A stretch of DNA of 32,926 bases from Actinomycetota bacterium (GCA_018268435.1 JAFDWP010000189.1:1-32926); one strand, 5' to 3'. Positions 1-9,001 are shown, counted from the stretch's first letter. Notes: generated by a model not told the origin, from the sequence alone. A program made the numbers and translations.

Positions 1-1
1 C

Positions 2-1327
2 CAGAACAACGGCGGCCAGAACGGCCGCGGCGGCGCGGTCGACGCGGACGAGGACGGCGGCACCGGCCGCGGACGCCAGCGCAACAAGCGCCGCGGCGGA
101 GCGAACCAGAACGTCGACGAGTTCGAGACGGAGATCGGCGAGGACGACGTCCTCATCCCGATCGCCGGCATCCTCGACGTGCTCGACAACTACGCCTTCG
201 TGCGCACCACCGGATACCTCTCCGGCCCCAGCGACGTGTACGTGTCGCTCGGCCAGGTCAAGAAGTACAACCTGCGCAAGGGCGATGCCGTCGTCGGCGC
301 GATCAAGCAGCCCCGCGAGGGCGAGCAGCAGGGCCGCCAGAAGTACAACGCCCTGGTCAAGGTCGACTCGATCAACGGCCTGAGCACCGAGGATGCGGCC
401 ACCCGCGTCGAGTTCGGCAGCCTGACCCCGCTCTACCCGCAGGAGCGTCTGCGCCTGGAGACCGCGCCGGAGAAGCTGACCCAGCGCATCATCGACCTCG
501 TCGCCCCGATCGGCAAGGGCCAGCGCGGCCTCATCGTCGCGCCCCCGAAGGCCGGCAAGACGATCGTGCTGCAGCAGATCGCCAACGCGATCGCGATCAA
601 CAACCCCGAGGTCCACCTCATGGTCGTGCTCGTCGACGAGCGCCCCGAAGAGGTCACCGACATGCAGCGGACCGTGAAGGGCGAGGTCATCGCGTCGACC
701 TTCGACCGCCCGGCCGAGGACCACACCACGGTTGCGGAGCTCGCGATCGAGCGCGCGAAGCGCCTGGTCGAGCTGGGCCGCGACGTCGTCGTGCTGCTCG
801 ACTCGATCACCCGCCTCGGCCGCGCGTACAACATCGCAGCCCCGGCCTCGGGCCGCGTGCTCACCGGCGGCGTGGACGCCTCGGCGCTGTACCCGCCGAA
901 GCGCTTCTTCGGCGCGGCGCGCAACATCGAGAACGGCGGATCCCTCACGATCCTCGCCACCGCGCTGGTGGAGACCGGATCCAAGATGGACGAGGTCATC
1001 TTCGAGGAGTTCAAGGGCACCGGCAACAGCGAGCTGCGCCTGTCGCGCGCGCTGGCCGACAAGCGCATCTTCCCGGCCGTGGACGTCAACGCGTCCTCGA
1101 CCCGCCGCGAGGAGATGCTGCTCAGCCCGGACGAGGTCAAGATCACCTGGAAGCTGCGCCGCGCCCTCGCCGGGCTCGACACCCAGCAGGCCCTCGAGGT
1201 CGTGCTCGGCAAGCTCAAGGAGACCGACTCCAACGTCGAGTTCCTGCTGCAGATGCAGAACGCGCAGCTGGGCAAGCCGGCCTCCGGCACGGGCCACAGC
1301 CACGCGTCCGAGAACAGCATCCGCTGA
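2..1327 (+). CDS. rho: Transcription termination factor Rho (5' end outside window)
   Basis: This is the hexameric RNA helicase that ends transcription at Rho-dependent sites. The frame is open from base 2, so the start lies upstream and 441 C-terminal residues are visible. The first ~40 visible residues are Gly/Asn/Arg/Asp-rich, which is the tail of the long N-terminal insert typical of actinobacterial Rho. After it come the primary RNA-binding fold ([13 protein letters not shown]) and the ATPase core, with Walker A APPKAGKT near base 539 and the Walker B stretch [16 protein letters not shown]. The GTG at 179 is internal and not the start, because the upstream residues are clearly Rho. prfA follows after 33 bases. 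The rpmE gene often found between rho and prfA in other actinobacteria is absent. Confidence 0.97.
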   Translation, partial: QNNGGQNGRGGAVDADEDGGTGRGRQRNKRRGGANQNVDEFETEIGEDDVLIPIAGILDVLDNYAFVRTTGYLSGPSDVYVSLGQVKKYNLRKGDAVVGAIKQPREGEQQGRQKYNALVKVDSINGLSTEDAATRVEFGSLTPLYPQERLRLETAPEKLTQRIIDLVAPIGKGQRGLIVAPPKAGKTIVLQQIANAIAINNPEVHLMVVLVDERPEEVTDMQRTVKGEVIASTFDRPAEDHTTVAELAIERAKRLVELGRDVVVLLDSITRLGRAYNIAAPASGRVLTGGVDASALYPPKRFFGAARNIENGGSLTILATALVETGSKMDEVIFEEFKGTGNSELRLSRALADKRIFPAVDVNASSTRREEMLLSPDEVKITWKLRRALAGLDTQQALEVVLGKLKETDSNVEFLLQMQNAQLGKPASGTGHSHASENSIR

Positions 1328-1360
1328 TCTGCGCCGCCTGAGGCAGGGGATCCGGTCGTC

Positions 1361-2440
1361 ATGTTCGAGCAGGTCGAGGCGCTGCGCGACGAGCACCACA
1401 GGGTGGAGAGGGAGCTCTCCGACCCCGAGGTGCACGCCGACGCCGCGCGGGCGAAGCGCGTCAACCGCCGCTACGCCGAGCTCAGCCGCATCGTGAAGGC
1501 GCATGACGACTGGATCGCCGCCGGCGAGGATCTCGAGACCGCGCGCGAGTTCGCCCGCGAGGACGAGTCCATCGCCGCGGAGATCCCCGGCATGGAGGAT
1601 CACCTGCAGGTCGCGCAGGAGAAGCTGCGCCGCCTGCTGATCCCACGCGATCCCGACGACGCGCGCGACGTGATCATGGAGATCAAGGCGGGGGAGGGCG
1701 GAGCCGAATCCGCGCTCTTCGCCGCCGATCTGCTGCGCATGTACGTGCAGTACGCCGCGTCGAAGGGCTGGAAGACCGAGCTCCTGGAGCGCACCGAGTC
1801 GGATCTGGGCGGCTACAAGGACGTGCAGGTCGCGATCAAGGGCTCCTCGACCGATCCGTCCCAGGGCGTATGGGCGCACCTCAAGTACGAGGGCGGCGTG
1901 CACCGTGTGCAGCGCGTCCCGGCCACCGAGTCGCAGGGACGCATCCACACCTCTACCACGGGCGTGCTGGTGTTCCCCGAGGTCGACGAGCCGGACGAGA
2001 TCTCGATCAACCAGAACGACCTCAAGATCGACGTGTTCCGCTCCTCGGGACCGGGCGGACAGTCCGTCAACACGACGGACTCCGCCGTGCGCATCACGCA
2101 CCTGCCGACCGGCATCGTGGTGTCGATGCAGAACGAGAAGTCGCAGCTGCAGAACCGCGAGGCCGGCATGCGCGTGCTGCGCGCCCGGCTGCTCGCGAAG
2201 CAGCAGGAGGAGCTCGAGGCCGCCGCCAGCGACGCGCGCCGCTCGCAGATCCGCGGCATGGACCGCTCGGAGCGGATCCGCACCTACAACTTCCCGGAGA
2301 ACCGGATCGCGGACCATCGCACCGGGTTCAAGGCCTACAACCTCGACGCGGTCATGGACGGCGCGCTCGAGCCGATCATCGAGTCCGCGATCCATGCGGA
2401 CGAGGAGGCGCGGCTCGCGGCCCTCGGCTCCGAGGACTGA
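1361..2440 (+). CDS. prfA: Peptide chain release factor 1 (RF1)
   Basis: RF1 reads UAA and UAG stop codons in the ribosomal A site and triggers peptide release. The 359 residues are full length for the family. The GGQ catalytic motif is at residues 232-234 ([13 protein letters not shown]). The codon-recognition PxT motif is PAT at 187-189, which marks RF1 and not RF2 (SPF). The ATG at 1361 follows a GAGGCAGGGG purine run about ten bases upstream. The gene lies 33 bases after rho on the same strand and is probably cotranscribed with it. Its usual partner, the methyltransferase PrmC that modifies the GGQ glutamine, is not adjacent here; it starts at 5685, beyond five intervening genes. Confidence 0.97.
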   Translation: MFEQVEALRDEHHRVERELSDPEVHADAARAKRVNRRYAELSRIVKAHDDWIAAGEDLETAREFAREDESIAAEIPGMEDHLQVAQEKLRRLLIPRDPDDARDVIMEIKAGEGGAESALFAADLLRMYVQYAASKGWKTELLERTESDLGGYKDVQVAIKGSSTDPSQGVWAHLKYEGGVHRVQRVPATESQGRIHTSTTGVLVFPEVDEPDEISINQNDLKIDVFRSSGPGGQSVNTTDSAVRITHLPTGIVVSMQNEKSQLQNREAGMRVLRARLLAKQQEELEAAASDARRSQIRGMDRSERIRTYNFPENRIADHRTGFKAYNLDAVMDGALEPIIESAIHADEEARLAALGSED

Positions 2441-2471
2441 ACGCACCTGACGCGCCGGCCGACCGAGGCGG

Positions 2472-3512
2472 TCAGTCGCCCGGTGCCTCGTCCGGCAGCG
2501 GCATCTCCGCGCGGATGCCCAGCAGACGCACCGGCCGATCGGGGGCGATCCGCGCGATGAGCTCGCGCGCCCGTTCGATCACGACGTCGCGGTCGGAGCT
2601 CTCCGGGATGCGCTTCGTGAACGTCTTCGTCGTGAACGGTGCGTAGCGCACCTTCAGCCCGAGGCCGACGACGCCCCGTCCGTCCTCCGCCACGTCCGCG
2701 AGCACCTGTTCCAGCAGTGTCAGCGCGGCCTGCTCGATCTCGGCGCGGTCGACGAGGTCGGACGGGTACGTGGTCTCCCGGCCGTGACCGCGGGGCACCC
2801 GAGGAGTGTCATCGACGACCGCCGATCCGCCGCCGCGGCCGAGCTCGCGATACCAGAGGCCCATCCGTGGCCCGAACTCGGCGGTGAGCGCCGCCTCGGG
2901 GGCGCCCGCCAGCTCAGCGACCGTGCGGATGCCGAGCGCGAGCAGCCGCTTCGACACCTTCGCGCCCACACCCCACAGGTCCACCACCGGGCGCGCCCCC
3001 ATCACCTCGTCCCAGTTCTGGGCGGTGAGGCGGAACACGCCCCGGGGCTTGCCGAAGCCGGTGGCGATCTTCGCCCGCACCAGCGTGTCGCCGATGCCGA
3101 CGCTGCAGTGCAGCCGGGTGCGGGCGAGGACGGACTCCTGGATCCGCCGCGCGACCGCCTCCGGGTCGCCGGTGTCGACACCCACGAACGCCTCGTCCCA
3201 GCCCAGCACCTGCACCACGGCGCCGGGCTGCGCGCGCAGCTCCGCCATCACCTCCGCGGACGCCGCGCGGTATACCGGGGCATCGACCGGCAGGATCACC
3301 GCATCCGGGATCCTGCGGGCCGCGACGCGCAGCGGCATCCCCGAGCCCACGCCGAACGCGCGCGCCTCGTAGGAGGCCGTGGACACCACGGCACGCGCGG
3401 ACGGGTCGCCGCGGCCGCCCACGATGACGGGGAGCCCGGCGAGCTCGGGACGACGCAGCACCTCGACCGCCGCGATGAACTGGTCGAGGTCCACGTGGAG
3501 CACCCAGTGCAT
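2472..3512 (-). CDS. dinB: Y-family DNA polymerase IV, DinB2-like, without aromatic steric gate
   Basis: Error-prone lesion-bypass polymerase of 346 residues. The metal-binding acidic residues are visible: D8 in HVDLDQF and the D-E pair in LGWDEAFVG. The SYEARAFGVGSGMPL finger motif is present, and the C-terminal little-finger region ends without a recognisable QLxLF-type clamp-binding peptide. The N-terminus VLHVDLDQFIAAVE resembles, from memory, mycobacterial DinB2 more than DinB1 or E. coli DinB. Residue 13, the Phe steric gate in E. coli DinB, is Ile. In M. smegmatis DinB2 the matching residue is Leu, and that enzyme uses ribonucleotides readily. No LexA-type palindrome is obvious upstream. 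A TACTGT box sits 7 bases before the ATG, shared back to back with the divergent gene at 3574. The gene is convergent with prfA. Confidence 0.93.
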   Translation of the reverse strand: MHWVLHVDLDQFIAAVEVLRRPELAGLPVIVGGRGDPSARAVVSTASYEARAFGVGSGMPLRVAARRIPDAVILPVDAPVYRAASAEVMAELRAQPGAVVQVLGWDEAFVGVDTGDPEAVARRIQESVLARTRLHCSVGIGDTLVRAKIATGFGKPRGVFRLTAQNWDEVMGARPVVDLWGVGAKVSKRLLALGIRTVAELAGAPEAALTAEFGPRMGLWYRELGRGGGSAVVDDTPRVPRGHGRETTYPSDLVDRAEIEQAALTLLEQVLADVAEDGRGVVGLGLKVRYAPFTTKTFTKRIPESSDRDVVIERARELIARIAPDRPVRLLGIRAEMPLPDEAPGD

Positions 3513-3519
3513 GTCCCCG

Positions 3520-3525
3520 ACAGTA
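3520..3525 (-). promoter_or_regulatory. Putative -10 box for dinB
   Basis: TACTGT lies 7 bases before the dinB ATG, with no Shine-Dalgarno beyond a GGGGAC run. It suggests a leaderless or near-leaderless transcript. No clear -35 is seen. Confidence 0.35.
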
Positions 3526-3561
3526 CGCGGGGCGTGCGCGGCGCGGCACCCCGCCGCGCGC

Positions 3562-3567
3562 TATGCT
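3562..3567 (+). promoter_or_regulatory. Putative -10 box for the holin-like gene
   Basis: TATGCT lies 6 bases before the ATG at 3574, with no ribosome-binding site between. It is a good match to the actinobacterial TANNNT -10 and would give an mRNA starting at or next to the ATG. Confidence 0.45.
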
Positions 3568-3573
3568 CCGGCC

Positions 3574-3996
3574 ATGGGCCTCTTCTTCATGCGCACGCTG
3601 ATCTTCCTGCTGTCCTCCGCGCTTGGCCTCATCGTGGCCGATCTGCTGCTGACGGGCTTCACGATCGATTGGAGCCAGTGGTGGGGCTTCGTGCTGTGCG
3701 TGCTCATCTTCACCGTGCTGCAGAGCCTGCTCGCGCCGTGGATCACGTCCATGGCGCACCGGTACGCGCCGGCGCTGCTGGGCGGGATCGGCATCATCTC
3801 GACGTTCGCGGCGTTGCTGATCGTGGTGCTGCTGCCGATCGGCGGTCTGCGGATCACGGATGCGATCAGCTGGATCCTCGGCCCGGTGGTGATCTGGGTC
3901 ATCACCGCGGTGAGCACGGTGGTGCTGCCGCTGCTGCTGATCAAGCGCGGGGTGCGCGAGGCGGCGGCCGCGAGGTCCGCCGCGAAGAAGCGCTGA
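3574..3996 (+). CDS. Small four-helix membrane protein, phage-holin-superfamily-IV-like
   Basis: A 140-residue integral membrane protein with about four hydrophobic segments (roughly residues 5-25, 33-55, 65-88 and 98-125) and a basic, Ala-rich C-terminus ending AAKKR. The hydrophobic pattern, with LLLTGF after the first helix and a Pro between helices two and three, recalls the family called mycobacterial 4-TMS phage holin (PF04020). Despite that name, this family is common in bacterial chromosomes outside prophages, and no phage gene lies nearby. I assign no function. The ATG at 3574 is chosen because a TATGCT box sits 6 bases ahead and because the upstream in-frame residues are the antisense of dinB. 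The gene ends 7 bases from the convergent cysE. Confidence 0.8.
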   Translation: MGLFFMRTLIFLLSSALGLIVADLLLTGFTIDWSQWWGFVLCVLIFTVLQSLLAPWITSMAHRYAPALLGGIGIISTFAALLIVVLLPIGGLRITDAISWILGPVVIWVITAVSTVVLPLLLIKRGVREAAAARSAAKKR

Positions 3997-4003
3997 GCGC
4001 CGC

Positions 4004-4573
4004 TCAGATCGAGTAGTCCGGCACGGACAGGATCCGTGCCGTGTTCTCGCCCTCGACGCGCGGACGCGCCTTGGCGGGGACGCCGGTGAGCACCGAGTCG
4101 GCGGGCGCATCCTTCGTCACGACCGCGTTCGCGCCGACCGCGGAGCGAGCGCCGATCACGACCGGGCCGAGGATCTTGGCGCCCGCGCCGACGAGAACGC
4201 CGTCCTCGAGGGTCGGGTGGCGCTTGCCGGCGTCGCGCGTGCGGCCGCCGAGCGTGACGCCGTGGTAGAGCATCACGTCATCGCCGATCTCGGCCGTCTC
4301 GCCGATCACGACGCCCATTCCGTGGTCGATGAAGAAGCGCCGCCCGATCCGGGCACCGGGGTGGATCTCGATGCCGGTGAGCCACCGGGCGATCTGCGAA
4401 CCCATCCGCGCCGGGAAGCGCAGCCCGCGGACCCACAGCGCGTGGTCCACCCGGTGCGCCCAGATGGCATGCAGTCCGGGGTACAGCAGCGCGATCTCGA
4501 GCCCGCCGCGTGCCGCGGGGTCGCGGAGCCGGGCGGATGCGATGTCTTCGCGCACCCGCCCGAACCACGACAT
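4004..4573 (-). CDS. cysE: Serine O-acetyltransferase
   Basis: It transfers acetyl from acetyl-CoA to L-serine, giving O-acetylserine, the first step of cysteine synthesis. The 189 residues comprise a short helical N-terminus and a left-handed beta-helix of hexapeptide repeats. The family signature [29 protein letters not shown] carries the catalytic His residues. The length fits the short (EpsC-type) actinobacterial and Gram-positive form and not the ~270-residue enterobacterial enzyme. I chose the ATG at 4573 because AGGAAG lies 6 bases upstream. A second ATG at 4606 overlaps the cysK stop by one base and would add 11 basic residues ([11 protein letters not shown]). The gene follows cysK directly, so both enzymes of the pathway come from one transcript. 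Confidence 0.95.
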   Translation of the reverse strand: MSWFGRVREDIASARLRDPAARGGLEIALLYPGLHAIWAHRVDHALWVRGLRFPARMGSQIARWLTGIEIHPGARIGRRFFIDHGMGVVIGETAEIGDDVMLYHGVTLGGRTRDAGKRHPTLEDGVLVGAGAKILGPVVIGARSAVGANAVVTKDAPADSVLTGVPAKARPRVEGENTARILSVPDYSI

Positions 4574-4605
4574 GCGGGTCTTCCTGCGGCCCTTCGGGAG
4601 CGGCA

Positions 4606-5544
4606 TCAGTCCTCGCGCAGGTCCTCGAACAGCGCCGTGGACAGGTAGCGCTCGCCCGTGTCCGGGGCGACCACGACGATCGTCTTGCCCGCGTTCTCGG
4701 GGCGGGCCGCGACCTTCAGCGCCTGTGCGACGGCCGCGCCGCTGGAGATGCCGACGAGCAGACCCTCCCGGGCCGCCAGGTCGCGCGCGGTGGAGAGGGA
4801 CTCGTCGAACTCGGCGGTGAGCACCTCGTCGATCACGTCGCGGTCCAGGATCGCCGGGACGAAGTTCGGTCCGATGCCCTGGATCTTGGCGGGCCCGACC
4901 CGACCCTCGCTGAGCAGCGGCGAGTCCTTGGGCTCGACGGCGTACACCTGCACGTCGGGCTTCGCGGCCTTGAGCGCCTGGCCGGTGCCGGTCACCGTGC
5001 CGCCGGTGCCGACGCCCGCGATGAAGATGTCCACGTCGCCGTCGGTGTCGCGCAGGATCTCCTGCGCCGTGGTCACGCGGTGGATCTGCGGGTTCGCGTC
5101 GTTCTCGAACTGGCGCGCCCAGACGGCGCCGGGGGTCTCCGCGATGATCTCCTGCAGCTTCTCGATCGCGCCCTTCATGCCGAGTGTGGGGTCGGTGAGC
5201 ACGAGCTCGGCGCCGAACGCCTTGAGCAGCACGCGGCGCTCCTTCGACATCGATGCGGGCATCGTCAGGATCACGCGGTAGCCGCGGGCGGCGCCGACCA
5301 TGGCCAGCGCGATGCCGGTGTTGCCGCTGGTCGCCTCGACGATCGTGCCGCCGGGCTTCAGCTCGCCGGACGCCTCCGCGGCGTCCACGATCGCGATGCC
5401 GATCCGGTCCTTGACGCTCGAGGCAGGGTTGAAGGACTCGACCTTGACCAGCACCGTGGCGCCGAGGCCCTCGGTGACGTGGTTCAGCCGGACCAGCGGG
5501 GTGTTGCCGAAGGTGCTGGTGATGTCGGAATGGATGCCTGCCAT
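4606..5544 (-). CDS. cysK: Cysteine synthase A (O-acetylserine sulfhydrylase)
   Basis: A PLP enzyme that makes cysteine from O-acetylserine and sulfide. The 312 residues match the usual CysK length. The Schiff-base lysine is K45 in [11 protein letters not shown]. The substrate loop TSGNTG and the phosphate-binding [12 protein letters not shown] are present. The C-terminus ends LFEDLRED, unlike the C-terminal Ile that many CysK-binding partners mimic in CysE; here the CysE C-terminus does end in Ile (VPDYSI), which fits formation of the cysteine synthase complex. The ATG at 5544 follows GAAAGG with a 6-base spacer. The stop overlaps the alternative cysE start, so the two genes form an operon. 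Confidence 0.96.
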   Translation of the reverse strand: MAGIHSDITSTFGNTPLVRLNHVTEGLGATVLVKVESFNPASSVKDRIGIAIVDAAEASGELKPGGTIVEATSGNTGIALAMVGAARGYRVILTMPASMSKERRVLLKAFGAELVLTDPTLGMKGAIEKLQEIIAETPGAVWARQFENDANPQIHRVTTAQEILRDTDGDVDIFIAGVGTGGTVTGTGQALKAAKPDVQVYAVEPKDSPLLSEGRVGPAKIQGIGPNFVPAILDRDVIDEVLTAEFDESLSTARDLAAREGLLVGISSGAAVAQALKVAARPENAGKTIVVVAPDTGERYLSTALFEDLRED

Positions 5545-5624
5545 GACGGACCTTTCGATGGGGCGCTGCGTCGGGTGGGGCGATGCGTCCCGCCCGCTCA
5601 GCCGACGGGGACACGATCGAGCAC

Positions 5625-5630
5625 AGCCTA
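5625..5630 (-). promoter_or_regulatory. Putative -10 box for cysK-cysE
   Basis: TAGGCT on the minus strand, about 80 bases before the cysK ATG. Unlike most promoters here it leaves a real 5' leader, in agreement with the Shine-Dalgarno seen before cysK. No clear -35 or known regulator site is seen. Confidence 0.4.
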
Positions 5631-5670
5631 GAACGGGGCCATGTGCGCACGGTGAATGTGACGGTCGCAT

Positions 5671-5676
5671 TACGCT
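5671..5676 (+). promoter_or_regulatory. Putative -10 box for prmC
   Basis: TACGCT lies 8 bases before the prmC ATG, with no Shine-Dalgarno between. Likely a short-leader or leaderless promoter. Confidence 0.35.
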
Positions 5677-5684
5677 GGACGTCT

Positions 5685-6542
5685 ATGTCCGTGCCCCTCG
5701 TCGAAGCCCTGCGCCGTGCCGCGACCGTCCTCGCCGAGGCCGGAGTGCCCGATCCCGCGGTCGACGCCGAGCTGCTCGCCGGGCACGTGCTGGGCCTGGG
5801 CCGCGGCGGCGTGCAGGCGGCCACGATCCGCGGCGACGTGCTGGACGACGCCCGGTCCGAGGCCCTGGACGCCCTGATCGCCCGTCGTGCCGCGCGGGAG
5901 CCGCTGCAGCACCTGACCGGCACGGCGCCGTTCCGGCACCTCGAGCTGGCCGTCGGGCCGGGGGTGTTCGTGCCGAGGCCGGAGACCGAGATCGTGGCGC
6001 AGTTCGCGATCGACGCCCTGCTCGCGGCCGCCTCCGCGGAGCCCGTCGGCGTCGACCTGTGCACGGGATCCGGGGCGATCGCCCTGGCGCTCGCCACCGA
6101 GGTCCCGCATGCGCGCGTGCACGCCGTGGAGCTGTCGCCCGAGGCGCACGCCTGGGCGCGGCGCAACACCGCCGGGCAGGAGAACCTGCGGCTCGTACTC
6201 GGCGATCTGGCCGAGACCCTGGGAGAGCTGGACGGCACGGTGGACGTGGTGATCTCGAACCCGCCGTACGTTCCGGACGACGCGATCCCGCGCGACCCCG
6301 AGGTGCGCCTGCACGATCCGGCGCTCGCCCTGTACGGCGGCCCCGACGGGCTCGACGTGGTGCGCGCGATCAGCCGGCGCGCCTGGGCGCTGCTGCATCC
6401 GGGCGGCACGCTCGTGCTCGAGCACGCCGAGGTGCAGGGCGCCGCCATCCGGGAACTGCTCGCCGCCGACGGGTGGCGTGCGACCGCGACCCACCAGGAC
6501 CTCACCCGTCGCGACCGCGCCACGACCGCCATCCGTCCGTAG
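5685..6542 (+). CDS. prmC: Release factor glutamine N5-methyltransferase
   Basis: It methylates the glutamine of the GGQ motif in RF1 and RF2, raising release efficiency. The 285 residues show a helical N-terminal domain containing the family motif [13 protein letters not shown], then a Rossmann methyltransferase fold. That fold has the AdoMet loop [15 protein letters not shown] and the catalytic NPPY at residues 192-195 ([14 protein letters not shown]). The ATG at 5685 aligns with the usual family start. The frame stays open further upstream, but those residues have no family character. The gene is divergent from cysK. It is normally directly downstream of prfA; here about 3.2 kb intervenes. 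tsaC follows 72 bases later. Confidence 0.95.
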   Translation: MSVPLVEALRRAATVLAEAGVPDPAVDAELLAGHVLGLGRGGVQAATIRGDVLDDARSEALDALIARRAAREPLQHLTGTAPFRHLELAVGPGVFVPRPETEIVAQFAIDALLAAASAEPVGVDLCTGSGAIALALATEVPHARVHAVELSPEAHAWARRNTAGQENLRLVLGDLAETLGELDGTVDVVISNPPYVPDDAIPRDPEVRLHDPALALYGGPDGLDVVRAISRRAWALLHPGGTLVLEHAEVQGAAIRELLAADGWRATATHQDLTRRDRATTAIRP

Positions 6543-6599
6543 TGCGGCGCGCGCACGGGCGCGCACCGGGCGCTCAGCAGCGCGATGCCGTCCGCCCCG

Positions 6600-6605
6600 T
6601 AGACT
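6600..6605 (+). promoter_or_regulatory. Putative -10 box for tsaC
   Basis: TAGACT lies 9 bases before the tsaC ATG, which has no Shine-Dalgarno. It could start a tsaC-wecA transcript. Confidence 0.45.
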
Positions 6606-6614
6606 GGGCCGGTC

Positions 6615-7289
6615 ATGTCCTCAGTCTTCGATAGCCGCGACGCGGATCAGATCCTCACCGGTATGCGCCAGGCCCGCTTGGCGATCGGCCGCGGCGAGCT
6701 GGTCGTCCTCCCCACCGACACCGTCTACGGCGTGGGCGCCGATGCGTTCAGCCCCGCCGCCGTGCAGCGCCTGCTGGACGCGAAGGGGCGGGGCCGCCAG
6801 CAGCCGCCGCCCGTGCTCGTCGGCAGCACCGCGACGCTCGCGGCGCTGGTCGAGAGCGTCCCGGAGCCCGTGCAGCGCCTCGTCGACGCGTTCTGGCCGG
6901 GCGGGCTCACGATCGTGCTGCCCTCGCAGCCGTCCCTCGTGTGGGATCTCGGCGAGACCCACGGCACCGTCGCGGTGCGCATGCCCGACCACAGGGTCGC
7001 CCTCGCGCTGCTCGAGGAGACCGGGCCGCTGGCCGTGTCCAGTGCGAATCTCACCGGCGAGCCGGCCGCGGTCGCGGTCGATGCGGCGCAGGGCATGCTC
7101 GGCGACAGCATCGCGGTCTACCTCGACGCGGGACCCACGACCCGCGGCGTCGCCTCCACGATCGTCGACGCCACCTCGCTCGTGCGTCCCGGGGGCGACG
7201 AGGCGAAGGTACGCGTGCTCCGCGAGGGAGCCATCTCCCGCGACGAGCTCGCCCGCGTGCTCGGGGACCTGCTCGAAGAGCAGCCCTGA
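6615..7289 (+). CDS. tsaC: L-threonylcarbamoyladenylate synthase (Sua5/YrdC/TsaC family)
   Basis: It makes threonylcarbamoyl-AMP from Thr, bicarbonate and ATP for the t6A modification of ANN-decoding tRNAs. The 224 residues hold one YrdC domain, with [14 protein letters not shown] in the nucleotide and threonine pocket, the basic KGRGR segment (the family usually has KxRP), WPGGLTIVL and [10 protein letters not shown]. There is no C-terminal Sua5 domain. The position between prmC and wecA matches the conserved actinobacterial order (Rv1301 in M. tuberculosis). The ATG at 6615 is preceded by a -10-like box and not a ribosome-binding site. Confidence 0.93.
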   Translation: MSSVFDSRDADQILTGMRQARLAIGRGELVVLPTDTVYGVGADAFSPAAVQRLLDAKGRGRQQPPPVLVGSTATLAALVESVPEPVQRLVDAFWPGGLTIVLPSQPSLVWDLGETHGTVAVRMPDHRVALALLEETGPLAVSSANLTGEPAAVAVDAAQGMLGDSIAVYLDAGPTTRGVASTIVDATSLVRPGGDEAKVRVLREGAISRDELARVLGDLLEEQP

Positions 7290-7313
7290 CGGCCCCCGGA
7301 TGAGAGCGACGAC

Positions 7314-8459
7314 GTGAAGCAGTACCTGTTCACCGTGATCCTCACGGCGGCCGTGACCCTGGCGTGCTCGTGGGCGGTGTGGCAGCTGAGCCTGCGGTTC
7401 AAGCTGTATCCCGGGATCCGCGAGCGCGACGTGCACACCACGCCGACGCCGCGCCTCGGGGGAGTGGCGATGCTGCTCGGCATCCTGGCGGCGTTCGCCG
7501 CGAGCGCGGCGAGCCCGTTCTTCCACATCATCTGGGCGCAGCCGCAGACGATGTGGTCCGTGCTGGGCGCGGTGCTGCTCATCGCGATCGTCGGCGTCAT
7601 CGACGACCTGTGGGACCTGGACTGGATGATCAAGCTGGGCGCCCAGTTCCTCGCGGCGGGTCTGGTCACGATCGTCGGCGGGCTGCAGATCGCGTCGCTG
7701 CCGCTCGCGGAGCCGGTGATCGCCTCCAACTGGCTGAGCATCGTGATCACCATGTTCGCGATCGTCATCGTCATGAACGCGGTCAACTTCATCGACGGCC
7801 TGGACGGCCTCGTCGCCGGCGTCTGCCTCATCGCGAACGGCGTGTTCTTCGCGTACTCGTACATCATCGCCCGCGACATCGGACAGTCCAGCTACTTCAG
7901 CCTCGCCCCGTTCATCGCGGCCGTGCTGATCGGCGCCTGCCTGGGCTTCCTGCCCATGAACTGGAGCCCCGCGAAACTGTTCATGGGCGACTCCGGCGCC
8001 CTGGTGATCGGCCTGCTCATGGCCACCAGTGCCGTCGCCATCACCGGGCAGCTGAACCCGGCGGTGCTCACGAACGCGCAGATCGGCCGGTCCCAGCTGC
8101 TCGGCGCGTTCATCCCCATCCTGCTGCCGGTCGTCGTGGTGCTGCTGCCGCTGCTGGACTTCGGCATGGCGGTGCTGCGCCGCATGCGCGCGGGCAAGTC
8201 CCCGTTCTCGCCCGACCGCAAGCATCTGCACCACCGCATGCTCGACCTCGGCCACCGCGGCCGCGACGCCGTGCTCATCTTCTACGCCTGGACCGCGATC
8301 ATCTCCCTCGCCGTGCTGCTGATGTACATCGGCAGCCGGGAGGGCTGGTACGGCGAGTACGCCGCCGGCGTGGTCTTCGGCGTGGTCGGAGCGGCCGCCT
8401 GCCTCGTCGTCACTCTCATCCCGTCGCGCCACCGCGCCCCGCAGAAGGAACCGAAATGA
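7314..8459 (+). CDS. wecA: UDP-GlcNAc:polyprenyl-phosphate GlcNAc-1-phosphate transferase (WecA/Rfe)
   Basis: A polytopic membrane enzyme that transfers GlcNAc-1-phosphate to decaprenyl phosphate, starting cell-wall linker and glycopolymer synthesis. The 381 residues contain about eleven hydrophobic helices. Family motifs are the cytoplasmic RDVHTTPTPRLGG, the Asp-rich VIDDLWDLD, NAVNFIDGLDGL, KLFMGDSGALVIG and the His-rich HLHHRMLDLGHRGRDA loop. The GTG at 7314 is the family-like start (MKQYLFTVIL), although its ribosome-binding site is weak. The gene is 24 bases after tsaC, and its stop overlaps the next ATG (ATGA), so translation is coupled to the AtpI-like gene. The equivalent in M. tuberculosis is rfe (Rv1302). 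Confidence 0.92.
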   Translation: MKQYLFTVILTAAVTLACSWAVWQLSLRFKLYPGIRERDVHTTPTPRLGGVAMLLGILAAFAASAASPFFHIIWAQPQTMWSVLGAVLLIAIVGVIDDLWDLDWMIKLGAQFLAAGLVTIVGGLQIASLPLAEPVIASNWLSIVITMFAIVIVMNAVNFIDGLDGLVAGVCLIANGVFFAYSYIIARDIGQSSYFSLAPFIAAVLIGACLGFLPMNWSPAKLFMGDSGALVIGLLMATSAVAITGQLNPAVLTNAQIGRSQLLGAFIPILLPVVVVLLPLLDFGMAVLRRMRAGKSPFSPDRKHLHHRMLDLGHRGRDAVLIFYAWTAIISLAVLLMYIGSREGWYGEYAAGVVFGVVGAAACLVVTLIPSRHRAPQKEPK

Positions 8460-8995
8460 GCTCCGCGAGCCCGAACCCCGTCACCAGCACGCCGATCCTG
8501 CGCACGACGCTGATCTCCTCCGGCATCGCCGCGGCCGTGCTCGCCGTGGTCGCCGGGGTGCTCGGCGGCGTGCTCAAGGGCGCCCCCGGCGTGTGGAGCG
8601 GACTGATCGGCGTCCTCATCGCCGTGGTGTTCCTGGCGATCACGGCCGCGAGCATCCTGATCGCGAACCGCTGGTTCGGCCAGGAGCTGTACGTGCAGCT
8701 GTTCTTCGCGATCGTGCTGGGCGGCTGGTTCCTCAAGCTCGTGCTCTTCGTCGTGCTGATGATCGTGCTGCGCGGACAGCCGTGGCTGGAGCCGGTGGTC
8801 TTCTTCTGGTCGCTCCTCGCGGGGGTGCTGATGTCCCTCGCGATCGACGTCGTCGTGCTCACCCGGATGCGACTCCCGCACGTCAGCGACACCTCGCTGC
8901 CGACGGTCGCTCCGGAGGACGTCGCGCCGTCGGCAGGAGAGCGTAGTGCCTCCGAGACCGATCGCGACGCGGATTCAGGCAACTCACACGTCTGA
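8456..8995 (+). CDS. AtpI-like membrane protein preceding the ATP synthase operon
   Basis: A 179-residue protein with four predicted membrane helices (about residues 17-40, 45-67, 80-103 and 110-130). An acidic, Ser/Thr/Asp-rich soluble tail of about 40 residues follows. Position and topology match the small protein at the head of many atp operons (Rv1303 in M. tuberculosis, AtpI elsewhere), proposed to help assemble the c-ring or carry Mg2+. The sequence itself is poorly conserved, so the assignment rests on position and topology. The ATG overlaps the wecA stop by 4 bases and follows AAGGAA. A likely atp promoter begins inside the last codons, with its -10 box directly after the stop. Confidence 0.85.
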   Translation: MSSASPNPVTSTPILRTTLISSGIAAAVLAVVAGVLGGVLKGAPGVWSGLIGVLIAVVFLAITAASILIANRWFGQELYVQLFFAIVLGGWFLKLVLFVVLMIVLRGQPWLEPVVFFWSLLAGVLMSLAIDVVVLTRMRLPHVSDTSLPTVAPEDVAPSAGERSASETDRDADSGNSHV

Positions 8996-9001
8996 TAGGC
9001 T
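8974..9001 (+). promoter_or_regulatory. Putative atp operon promoter (TTCAGG-16-TAGGCT)
   Basis: The -10 TAGGCT at 8996-9001 is preceded by TGA, as in extended -10 sites, and starts one base after the AtpI-like stop. A weak -35, TTCAGG at 8974-8979, lies 16 bases upstream. It would give a 5' leader of about 110 bases before atpB that contains a small hairpin (CGCTCG/CGAGCG near 9013-9030). Confidence 0.4.

Noticed and set aside
2461..2473. Small inverted repeat GACCG-AGG-CGGTC between prfA and dinB
   Set aside because: Only 5 bp and overlapping the dinB stop codon, with no T-run; too weak to call a terminator in such GC-rich DNA.
3513..3573. SOS (LexA) operator upstream of dinB
   Set aside because: No palindrome resembling the actinobacterial GAAC-N4-GTTC box is present in the 61-base divergent region.
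3574..3996. Holin-like protein as a prophage remnant
   Set aside because: No endolysin, integrase, attachment site or other phage gene lies nearby, base composition matches the neighbours, and the family is common in bacterial chromosomes.
4004..6616. 870-residue minus-strand frame spanning cysE, cysK and prmC
   Set aside because: Only its C-terminal part is CysE. The rest is an out-of-frame reading of cysK and the antisense of prmC, so the AGGAAG-supported start at 4573 was used.
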